Assembly (NCBI GenBank): GCA_036971615.1
Contig: JAYKKR010000017.1
Span: forward strand, 434,001 to 498,000
Source: Amyloporia xantha
Lineage: Eukaryota > Basidiomycota > Agaricomycetes > Polyporales > Adustoporiaceae
Reading direction: 5' to 3'
Length of the DNA: 64,000 nt
A program made the translations under genes and the position numbers. Position 1 is the stretch's first letter; each line of letters opens with the position of its first letter. Below, one piece after another: positions 24,201 to 33,779 of this stretch. The notes below the pieces were generated by a model that ran no database searches, was not told where the DNA came from, and saw nothing but the letters and a program-made list of their open reading frames with translations.

Positions 24201-25925
24201 CTCTGAGGAACCGCTTCAACGGGTGGATAATGGTCCATTTGTCGAGGAGCACCATGGAAAGGCACGGGAAGGTTTGCAGGCCGATCAAATCGAGTGTTCT
24301 GCCGCTTGGTTGCTGGCGCAGAGTAATCTGCCGGTGGCGCAGCAGATACGGGTCCTTGAGCGAAGTGTCGGACGTCGGCCGGTGAGTTTGCACGGAAACG
24401 GGGAGACATTGATCTATGTCCTGCAATACGAAAAGGAAAAAAAGGAGAGGAAGAAGGAACAAGCAGTGTGAGGAAGGGAAAAAAAGACGAAGCCATAATG
24501 AGCGTCCTTGTGTCGATCATGAGAGAACGTCGGACAAAGAAGGCATGGAATAGCGAGTCTCAACTCCCGAGGCTTCTCTAGACGCCTAAAATAACACGTC
24601 CTCCACCTCGGGAGGAGTGCGCACGCCAGATACGTGAGAGACGGGGATGATAACGTACTTGGAGTCGACCACCCATCGTGTTCGTGGCGGATCATCTGGT
24701 CTTTGGGTGGGGGTGCGTGTGGAGGATCGACATCCATGTGTGACAAGCGACTGCGTCCACGATTGCCTTCAGCCAGCGGTTCGGTGACTGCTGCGTCACG
24801 AGTAGGGCCCCAACTACGCGCTGCAACACCGCTTTCACGGGATTGCAGGACGTCGCGATCATCTCGACGCTCCTCTTTCCACGCACCAAGATCTATTCTG
24901 GGTGGGGTCATGTCCCGATGGTTTCGGGGACCACGGCCTGGTCGAGCTTGAGGTGAAAATGACCGCGAACGACGACGCTCGTAGATCGGCCTAGGCGAAG
25001 ACACACGCGGTGCAGAGTGCAAGCTTTCGGGATGCGGCGACTGCGTAGAGCTGCCGCGGTCGTCCCGTCGGCCAGTCACCTCGACACCTGTGCTAACAGG
25101 TGCGACGCCTCCTGGTCGATAGTGTCGGTCTTCGTATGACAAGTTGCCGGCTGGCGAAGCCTTACGTTTCGACTCTTTCCGGTTCGCTGGCACTGTGGCG
25201 TGCCTCTCAGGAGAATCAGCTCGCACCTTCGAGTCAGACCGATGCGTGCCAGGCGACCTGCCCTCCCTGGTATGCACAGAGCCGTTCTCTCTGTCTTTGG
25301 AGGGAGACGATCTGCCGCTCACCAGTCCAGGTCGAGTCCAAGTCGACTCATGCGTTTTGATGTTGTAATAGTACTGTTCGTGTCCACCGCCTCTAGGCTG
25401 TCTGACCTCCCAGTCTGGAGGTAAATCATGACCTGCAGAATTCGGCTTGCCGTGACCATTCAGCCGTCGCTCTCTTTGCACCATAGAGCTGGCGAGAGTG
25501 CTGGTTTGCGCCGGGGAAGAATGAACAAAAGGAGCCACAGAGACCACAGGCTTCGGTGGAAGCGCATGGGTTAGTTTTCCGACAGACTGAGTACGCTGAA
25601 GCTGAGGAGAACCGGAGCCTTGAGACTGAGAGGTAGCTGCTTTCAGGGAGCCGCTGGAAGGCTCGCGATGGTGTTCGCGCTTGTTCTGCTGCTGATGCTG
25701 CTGAGGCCCAGATCTGTGAGTAGTAGTCGCACCTTTCGAGGTGTCTAGCTCGGTCGACTGGTAGTCGTAGAAATTCTGCATGTCGTCGTCGTCGTCGCCT
25801 CCGAGAGAAACTGCATCTTCGACATCCTCTGGGTCACGCCAGTTGTCGTGCTCATCTGCAGGCCTGTGCGCAGCTTGCTCATCGTCGTCATGGCCCCAGT
25901 CGAGGACTTCGGTATCTTCGTCCAT
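21246..25925 (-). CDS. Large disordered WW-domain protein
   Basis: Predicted protein of 1377 residues from seven exons on the minus strand: 25925-24659, 24420-24010, 23923-23064, 23000-22755, 22702-22592, 22533-22426 and 22376-21246. All phases agree. After an acidic N-terminus with a run of five Asp comes one WW domain (about residues 168-200), LPPDWEVRQP to STWTRP, with signature tryptophans at 172 and 196 and an aromatic YYYN core. The remaining 1170 residues are rich in Arg, Ser, Pro and Asp, resembling RNA-processing factors or scaffolds. There is a basic cluster after residue 500 (EPKRRRVD) and a final GGKKRNPKRGRRGG that could bind RNA or act as a nuclear signal. Intron 1 is long (238 nt). 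A nuclear, RNA-related role is inference; binding to Pro-rich or PPxY ligands is a known property of WW domains. Confidence 0.78.
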
Positions 25926-26104
25926 TGTCGTCGGCAGTGTCGTCTTTGTCGAGGTCGTCCGCGACTTGCATTTGTCGGGGGGGTTGACGAATCGGCATTT
26001 TCCGTCGCTCCGACTCAACTTTGAGTCCTACGCGCTTAACGAATGCTTGGCGCTTAGCTCTCATCGTCAATTGATGCGCCGTGTTATACCACACCTTCGT
26101 GTCA
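25926..26104. promoter_or_regulatory. Bidirectional promoter region of 179 bp
   Basis: The WW-protein gene and the UNC-50 gene start only 179 bp apart in opposite directions, so both promoters and 5' untranslated regions must share this interval. No clear TATA box is visible. Confidence 0.65.
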
Positions 26105-27254
26105 ATGTCTGTCCTTCCTCTCAGCTCGCCTACCATCCAACACAATGGCAACGGCTCAATACGAATGTCCGGCTCAGGTCGTCTGTCAGGTCGAATTCCT
26201 GTCATTTTCAGGCGCATCATTCGATTTCAGCAAATGGTACGCCTCACGCGTTTTGGTAGGACAGTCCCGAGATGATTGCGAAGTAGGACTTCGAACTGGC
26301 AGCTTGGCAGCTGACGTACTTGTGTCTGGCTCCAAAGAGAGTGTGAGCAGTTGTCTTGTTCCAGCTCGGTCCACTTGTATTTACTGTCGCACATTAGCTA
26401 TCGGAATGTGTATTTCCACAAACGTATGTTCTGTGCGACAGTCGGCGTTCTGAGCATGCTTCTTATGAGTTGTTGCAGAAACTAAAAATACGTGGGCAAG
26501 GGATGATCCTGCAATTCTCATTCTTATAGCGGGCTGTCTATGTGGTACGTGTCCACGCACAAAAGACTGGGCGAGTACGTTGAAGTCGCTCCTAGTTTCC
26601 GCGATCGCCTGGTCTGTAGTATATTCATACTCGCCGCTTCAAGCATTGCAACTCGCTTTTCTTATGGTCTTCCGAGATTATCTGCTAGTCGGAGTCGTCT
26701 CTGCAACGTTTCTATGGTAGGTCTCTATTAAAGTGCCGTCTTAGGCGCTCAGCACTGACGAGTCGCATCAGGTTCTTCTCGAATCGAGTCCTGCTGTCTC
26801 CACCATCGCATTCTGCGCCCTCAGACTCTGCAGTAGAGTGGGCGTATGCATTTGACGTTCACACGAATGCATTCTTTCCCTTATACCTTACATTATATCT
26901 TGCTCAGCTGATACTTGTCCCCGTTGTCCTCAAAAGCAACTGGATCTGCCTCTTCGTCTCGAATACACTCTATCTAGCAGCGTGAGTCTTATCATTATTA
27001 CATCGCATCGAGGCTCACCCGTTATTGCAGGTTCGCACAGTATATCTACGGAGTGTATCTTGGACTAAACGGTGGGCACAATATGAGAACTTCGCTCTCA
27101 CAACAAACTGACATGATTGACTGTAGCTCTGCCATTCCTTGTTCGTACTGAACTACTGCTGGCACCACTTCTCCCGCTGTTCACGGGGTATATAGTATCT
27201 CTGTTAGGATTCAACGTTGCGAAGCATGTTTTGCCCATGTATTTTGGTTCATAG
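26105..27254 (+). CDS. UNC50: UNC-50/GMH1 family Golgi membrane protein
   Basis: UNC-50 family protein. Members are multi-pass membrane proteins of the Golgi and nuclear envelope, linked to Arf-GEF function in yeast (GMH1) and receptor trafficking in animals. Eight small exons: 26105-26236, 26287-26342, 26398-26423, 26479-26544, 26596-26716, 26772-26981, 27031-27071 and 27127-27254, giving 259 residues with every phase consistent. Recognisable family segments, in order, are IIRFQQMDFELAAWQLTYLC, VYRNVYFHKQTKNTWARDDP, YSPLQALQLAFLMVFRDYLL, EWAYAFDVHTNAFFPLYLTL and ALPFLVRTELLLAPLLP. About five hydrophobic membrane segments are visible. Exon 3 is only 26 nt. The acceptor at 26595 was selected because it restores the conserved AIAWSVVYSYSP stretch. 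The gene appears complete. Confidence 0.92.
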
Positions 27255-27648
27255 CACCATGTGGTTACGAAATTAGCTTCGAACCACGTTTTTACTACTT
27301 TTGTCGCCAAGTTTCACTGCCTTCTGACAGTCACGTTTGATAAACACTGGCTAGCAGGCTGTGTAGGGCACCTCACCTTCAAGCTGCCTGTAGTGGATAT
27401 TTGTGTGGTTCTCGCATATTTGAGAAGCGGTGCTTTTGACTTCAAGCTGAAGCTTCAATTTTGAAATGAGACACTCTTGGTGTCTTAGAACTCCGCTTAT
27501 GGAATGTAGTAATTGGATAATAAGATTACTATGGTATATTAGAGCCCCGACAAGGACAGTCGTCGCGTCGCAGGACATAACAACACTTTTGTCTTTACCG
27601 TTCCGCATCTGCTACACTCTCCCTCGACCTCCCACTCGCATTCATAAT
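27255..27648. other. Short intergenic region, no gene
   Basis: These 394 bp hold the 3' flank of UNC-50 and the promoter of calcineurin. An AT-rich stretch near 27420-27470 contains a small palindrome (GAAGCTTC). No clear core promoter motif. Confidence 0.45.
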
Positions 27649-30239
27649 ATGAGTGGTACCCGAGGACAAATCGAACGGGCTATTGTCCAGATACAAGACA
27701 AGAAAGGGCCACTTCCAGAGATCGACTTCACCCAGCACCAGCTCGAGAATGGCTTTACTATCAGCACGCAAGAGCGAGTGGTGAAGGAGGTGAATCTTTG
27801 GCGCATGGTTTCTCGTTGTCGGCATCGAGCTAATGTGATCTGTGTAATGCTGTGGAATGTTAGGTGCAAGCACCTGCCATGTCGTTGCCGACAGATGCGC
27901 AATTCTTCTCGCGTGAAGACCCGACGAAGCCTGACATCGCGTTCTTGAAGAACCACTTCTACCGGGAAGGTCGAGTTTCCGAGGAACATGCTATGTATAT
28001 CTTGGAGAAGGCCAGCGAGTTGTTGCGTGCAGAGCCTAATCTCTTGTACGTTGAGGCTCCGGTGACCGGTATGTTTGCATATGAGCTGCGATCTAGTGGC
28101 GTTCCTCACCAACGTGTCCCGATCTTTGTCGGGAGGTCTCGTTGTAGTTTGCGGTGACATTCATGGGCAGTATGTGAGTGTGCTTAGTTTGCCCCTTCAA
28201 ATTATATTCTGATAGCAAATAGTACGATCTCATGAAATTGTTCGAGCTGGGGGGCAGTCCAGCGACTACGCGATATCTCTTTCTTGGTGACTACGTGGAC
28301 AGAGGCTACTTCAGTATCGAGGTATGTCTTGCTCCCACTCTTGGAAAGGCTGGAACTTTATTGACGTGTCATCAGTGCGTGCTGTACCTATGGTCTTTGA
28401 AAATCTGGTATCCAGATACCTTCTTCCTCCTGCGCGGGAATCATGAATGTCGGCATTTGACGGACTACTTCACTTTCAAGCTCGAATGTATGCTTGCCTT
28501 AGCCCTTGGTGACCAACTGAGCTGACAACTGGACAGGCAAACGCAAATACTCTGAGCGTCTCTACGATGCATGCATGCAGTCGTTCTGTGCCCTGCCACT
28601 TGCGGCGATTATGAACAAACAGTTTTTCTGCATTCACGGAGGTCTTTCTCCCGAGCTCCAGACGCTTGATGATATCCGTAACGTATGCATTCATATGATG
28701 TTTCTACCCGGGGTATCTGTGTCTTACAACATGTCACTGCGTCTGTAGATTGACCGATTCCGCGAGCCTCCTACACAGGGCCTTATGTGCGATATTCTCT
28801 GGTCAGACCCTGTAGAAGACTTTGGTCAAGAGAAGATGAACGAGAGCTTTGTCCACAACCATGTTCGGGGCTGTTCTTACTTCTTCACGTTAGTGCCTTT
28901 CGACTACGTGTGTGACGGCGCCTGGCTGACCAACAAATGGACAGTTATCAAGCAGCATGTCAATTCCTAGAACGGAACAAACTCCTATCGATCATTCGAG
29001 CACATGAAGCACAAGACGCTGGGTATGTTATTTGACCTTTGTTTGCTATACGGTCTCTTCTGACAGGTGCATATTAGCTACCGTATGTACCGCAAGACGA
29101 GGACAACGGGCTTCCCTTCAGTCATGACCCTCTTCTCCGCCCCGAATTACCTCGATGTGTACAATAACAAGGCAGCCATCCTCAAGTACGAGAGCAACGT
29201 CTTGAACATCCGACAATTCAATGCGACTCCACATCCTTACTGGTTACCCAACTTCATGGATGCGTTCACATGGAGTTTGCCATTCGTGGGCGAGAAGAGT
29301 AGGTCCTTCAAGATACCGTCAGTTTTTGGCTTGGTTACTCACTGTGGCTGCAAGTCACCGATATGTTGCTCGCCATGTTGAACTGCTGCTCAAAAGAAGA
29401 GCTAGAGGAAAGCTCTGACGAGGAGACGGAAACCCTCGTCTCGCCTTCAGTATCTGCCACAGAAGAATCTCACGAGCGAAGGAGAGTCATCAAAAACAAG
29501 ATCCTTGCTGTTGGAAGGATGTCCAGAGTGTTTGCTCTGCTACGGTCAGTTCATTTCACCATCATCAACGGGCGCCCTTGCTCACAAAGTTCTGTCGTCG
29601 CAGTGAGGAATCCGAGAGGGTATCCGAACTCAAGAACATTTCTGGCTCAGGCAAACTGCCGTATGGCACGTTGGCACTCGGAGCGGAAGGGATCAAGGAT
29701 GCCATTACCGGATTCGACGATGCGTGCGTTCACCGTCTATTTCTTACTGCCCGAAAGCGAATCTAATGTCTGCTACTAGCCGGAAATCCGACATCGAGAA
29801 CGAGCGTCTCCCTCCCGACCTATACGACGCTGACTCAGAAGAGGGTAAGGCTATCTTATCATCAGGACCTTCGTCGCCTGAAGGTGCACCCGCGACGCCT
29901 CCACCAGCAAATGGAGTGGCCGCTGCCCTGGAACAGGCCATCGTCAGTGGCTCCGTCAGCACAGGTTCGCCGGCCAGCAGCCCAGGTCCAAGCACGCCTA
30001 TCTCTCCCACCTCACCGACGTCGACCATCCCGAGCACGCCGTTCAGACGTGGGCACGGTCGCCAGGCCAGTCTCGGTACGACGATGACCAGTCCGAGTAC
30101 TCGTCGGAGGAGTATCGAGAGCACCATGTCTCTCATCAAGGAAGTGGTCGACTCCAAAGTCCCTCTGCAAGACCCGGAGCTCATCAGGCTGGCCGATTCG
30201 ATCGCTGGCCGGAATGGCGCGTCACCCGCGCGCAGTTGA
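27649..30239 (+). CDS. CNA1: Calcineurin A, catalytic subunit (protein phosphatase 2B)
   Basis: Calcium/calmodulin-dependent Ser/Thr phosphatase catalytic subunit, which in fungi drives stress, cell-wall and cation signalling through the Crz1 pathway. Twelve exons: 27649-27789, 27864-28068, 28148-28173, 28223-28321, 28376-28487, 28537-28682, 28749-28888, 28945-29022, 29078-29298, 29355-29544, 29604-29723 and 29780-30239, giving 645 residues. Metal-site motifs are intact: GDIHGQ (118-123), GDYVDRG (146-152) and RGNHE (177-181), with [14 protein letters not shown] downstream. The calcineurin-B-binding helix ([18 protein letters not shown]) is followed by the basic calmodulin-binding segment ([18 protein letters not shown]) and an autoinhibitory region. 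The C-terminal tail is Ser/Pro-rich ([17 protein letters not shown]), offering many proline-directed phosphorylation sites. No disruption is seen in any exon. Confidence 0.96.
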
Positions 30240-30937
30240 GCTGTGTAGTTTAAGCTGGGGGCCAGGGAGGAGAGCAGCGTTATATCCAGGAGAGGTGTTG
30301 GCGGACGTGTATATCTGGCTGGACTTGTGTCTTTCGCGTTCGTGACATCCTGTCCGTGTACTTTTGCGAGGTTTGTGGTATAATCGGTTTCATTTGACGG
30401 AAGACAGCATGGTGCATTGAGGTTCGGTCCGGATATGCGAAGCTCAAACTGGCCACCGCCCGCCTTTATCCATGCTCCAACACAGGTATCATCAGCGTGT
30501 ACGAAAGCTAGCATTGCAAAATACCGCTCTGATCTCAGTGTCAAGGTCCGCGCATTAGTGTTTCGACGCAGATTCTTGACGGCGTGCACTTCGGGTCTAG
30601 TATCACTGCGATACCTCTCACCAGCATTGACACCCGATCAATAGTACTATGGCCGTATGCATTTACTCTTGACTGCTCCTTTCTATCTTCTACTTGGCCA
30701 AATACCCTTGATCACAATAAGAAGACACTGCAGGGCGCGCGTTGAAATGGTCGAAACTATGATGTTGTACATTATGATTCAGAGGCAATCACTCGCTCAG
30801 TCCGTTCACGAAAATAAAATTACAATCTTGTTATGAGTTAGGTGCAACATTTTTGTAATTACGCATAGTATACACGCGTAGTTCATGTTTTCCCGACATC
30901 GAAGAATGTTTCCGGGGATAAAAACAAGCCAAAAAGC
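30240..30937. other. Intergenic region between calcineurin and the tRNA gene
   Basis: The 3' untranslated flank of calcineurin followed by AT-rich sequence. No gene or repeat is supported. Confidence 0.5.
30931..30935 (-). terminator. RNA polymerase III terminator of the tRNA gene
   Basis: A run of five T on the minus strand begins three bases after the mature 3' end of the tRNA, the standard pol III stop signal. Confidence 0.8.
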
Positions 30938-31026
30938 TGGACGCACTGGGAATTGAACCCAGCACCCCCCGCAATGCATTAATCGAAATGCTAAGCGGAT
31001 GTGATAACCAACTACACCATGCGCCC
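30938..31026 (-). tRNA. tRNA-Ala (anticodon AGC) with a 15-nt intron
   Basis: The minus strand folds into a complete cloverleaf. The acceptor arm pairs GGGCGCA with TGCGTCC and includes the G3:U70 wobble pair that is the alanine identity element. The D arm is GTG/CAC. The anticodon stem TCCGC/GCGGG carries loop TTAGCA, giving anticodon AGC. The variable loop is GGGTG, and the T arm is CTGGG-TTCAATT-CCCAG with the internal B box. Fifteen extra bases between position 37 and position 38 form a tRNA intron at the canonical site, so the precursor needs the splicing endonuclease. The 3' CCA is not encoded, as expected in eukaryotes. Confidence 0.93.
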
Positions 31027-31164
31027 GTGGAATGGTGTGCAACAAATATATATAAGATGTAATGTATGCTAAATTAGCATGGAGTAAATCACTGTGGCTG
31101 TAAGCACTGGCTCGTATGGGCTGGTCCTCCTGGATAGCCTCCTCCTTGACTCTCGACGGTGACA

Positions 31165-33526
31165 ATGTCTGCACCTCCAGTCACCACCACAGCTCAACCG
31201 GCACCGTCTCTCGATGCACCCAAACCTGAACGGCCCTCTGCTGGGGCGCGTATGCCTTCTTTGAACCAACTCGCAGCCCGCATCAACCTCAATACAGGTA
31301 CCAACCCTGCCTCTGCTGCCTCACGCCCCCGCCTCGCCGCCGCTCTCCTCCGTACCAGCTCTCAGAGCTCTCTCTCGACTGCTGCATCTGCATCTGATTC
31401 TGTTACGGTTAATCCACCCGGATCTCGTTCAGTTTCTCCCGCGAACCTCCCGACCTCGCCCCCGCGGAGTCTCTCCACGACTCCCGGCCAGAGTGAGGCG
31501 GGGCACGGCGAGCAGCTGACGAGCGAACGGCTGGACAAGCTGAACAAGGAGACGACGGACCAGAAGAAGGAGAAGGTCCCCATAGGCTACAAGAACATCC
31601 CTAGTCTCGACGCGATCACTGCGCGGCTCGCCAAGGCGCGCTCCCTCAGTGTCGATGGCTCCGCAAAGCCGCCAGAGGCAGAGACGATTGAGGATCCCAA
31701 GACACCTGGCTTGCGGATCAAGGCTCCAGAGCATCCGCTCGAGCATACATGGTACGACTTATGTTTGATATAATCCGGTCGGTCCGTCAGGCTGCAGGGG
31801 CACCCGAGTGGCATATTGGCCTTGTTTCACGCGAATCACGCTTACATATGTGAACTGAAGCGGTTCTCATATCAGAGTGTATTTGCAGGGTCCTAGACTT
31901 GAGGTCTCAGAACCGATACCAACGTGGAGCACTTCGCGCTGAGAGTTGTGCTCCACTTGACGCAAAGTCGCTGGAATGGTGTCTGTACTTTCAGTTAGCT
32001 TCAGTTGAGCTTCCGACTTCCCATGCTACTCGTTGTCCTCATCCGGGTTGTGGATGGAGACCAGGGTGGATGTACTCATACACCTGAAAGTTTGGCACTC
32101 TTCCGACGGGCTATGTGATCAGAGTTTGAAGGCAAAGTCAGCCAGAGACAACTTTGCATTCAAACCTCGCTCGGACTGTCGCTCCACTCACTACAAAGTG
32201 GAAGTGAGTTTACTCAGAAAAGCTTGCCCTCGGTCTCTGTAGATACACTCTGATTATTTCTGGGGCATGGTGCATGGATTTCCATCTGTCCTGAGGGTGA
32301 GGTGCCCATGCATGGTGTCTCATATTAGTCAGAGAACAATAGGTCTGCAGCCACCTATCTTAGTGCGTACGAGTATGCTTGTGCAGTTCTGCAATTGATG
32401 CCAAGATGTGCCGAACTCACTTTGACCTACTATGTGTGTATGCACTCTATCAGGATGAATGACGTCATTGAATCCCTGTTTCATTCTGGAATCATGTTGA
32501 AAGGTGTTTCAATCCTCAATGAGGAGACAAACACGAGTCCTAGTAATGTGGACCAGACAGTTTGCATTAAATAGTGCAGTGTAGCAGTCGAGATCATTAC
32601 CGACATGGTAGGGCGAAGCTGTATGCTGCCCAGCTTCTTTATTCGTGTTATGCCTTCCGATATGAGAATCGACGTCTGATGTCTTGTCCTGTTTGGCAGG
32701 ACGCTCTATCACGATACCAAGTCGAAGGTGCCCTTTACGCCGGCATCAGCCAATGCGAACGTAGTCCTCAGCGCGGGTGAGCCACCGCAAAGCGCCACCC
32801 ACTTCCAGGTACCCGAGTCCGACGAATACGAGGCCGGGCTGACCGTGATCGGCGAGTTCGACACGGTCGAGTCCGTTCTGCCGGTACTTCAACTGGCTCA
32901 AGCTGCCCTCACGCCTCGAGCGCAACTCGAACTACCACCTCTTCAAGTCGGGCATCAAGCCGATGTGGGAGGACCCCGCGAACGCGAACGGCGGCAAGTG
33001 GGTACTCACGATGAAGAATAACCCGCAGCTACTGGACCGCTGTTGGAGCTGGCTGGCGATGGCGCTGGTCGGGGAGGACCTGGACGACGGGGACGAGGTA
33101 TGCGGGGCGGTGGTCAGCCTGCGGAGTAAGGTCGACCGGATCCAGGTATGGACACGCACCAAGGACGACGTGGAGAGGATCAATGGGATCGGGCGGAAGA
33201 TGGTGAAGCTACTGGATGTCTCTGAGGCGGATGGCATCGGGCTTGAATTCCAGGTAAGCATCGGAGCGTGATTCTATTCCCTGCCGTCTGACTCTGTCTG
33301 GCAGTACAACAACGACGATCGTCCGGTACCGAACAAGTTCCTCTCCATCCAGTCCCTCCCGCAGACCTCCTATCGCTCCACGTTCAAAAACAGCCCGATG
33401 AGTGGTCCCGGCGAAGGCCCCAATATAGCCACTGGTGCCCCCGGTGTCACAGCACCCGGCGGCGCGTTTGCAGGCTTTGGCGTGGGCGGTCTTGGCTCCG
33501 GTTGGAGAGGGAAGCCGCGGCCGTGA
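31165..33526 (+). CDS. Cap-binding protein eIF4E, class II (4EHP)-like, one-base frameshift
   Basis: mRNA cap-binding translation factor. Exons are 31165-31751, 32700-33253 and 33305-33526, giving 453 residues once one extra base is discounted. The cap-binding core starts at HPLEHTWTLYHDTKSK and includes YHLFKSGIKPMWEDPANANG and GGKWVLTM, wording closer to the 4EHP class than to canonical eIF4E. Trp of MWED is a predicted cap-stacking residue. The roughly 190-residue N-terminal extension is Ser/Pro/Ala-rich and low-complexity; the Gly-rich C-terminal tail ends in GSGWRGKPRP. Two oddities: intron 1 is 948 nt, some 15 times the local norm, and the frame breaks at CC 32873-32874, where deleting one C restores ESFCRYFNWLKLPSRLERN. 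The break is probably a base-call error because the downstream frame is fully conserved. Confidence 0.82.
31752..32699 (+). other. 948-nt intron within the eIF4E gene
   Basis: Donor GTACGA at 31752 and acceptor GGCAG at 32699 split the Trp codon of HTW. Nearly all other introns in the window are 48-100 nt. The interval carries no long open frame and no obvious terminal inverted repeat, but its size suggests an inserted element or a regulatory intron. Confidence 0.75.
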
Positions 33527-33779
33527 ACGTGGCACGCGATATAATCGTCAGCGAACTTCTTGGTGACGCGAATGGACGTTGAATTCTTCTGCGCGAGGTG
33601 ACTGGAACGGCCCGTATCTGCAATTGGAATGTAGTCATCATCAAAGTGTACGCAACCGCCTGTACGAGTGGCCTGGGGCAGGCCAAACTATTTATTACGA
33701 CAGCATAGTGTAGCAATGGTATACAAGGAGATACGTGTGAATGAATACATTTATGATGTCCAACGATACAACATAATCG

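Noticed and set aside
32872..32900. A 28-nt intron that would restore the eIF4E frame
   Set aside because: It is too short for a fungal intron and would delete FCRYFNWLK, which reads as conserved eIF4E sequence. A single inserted base explains the break better.
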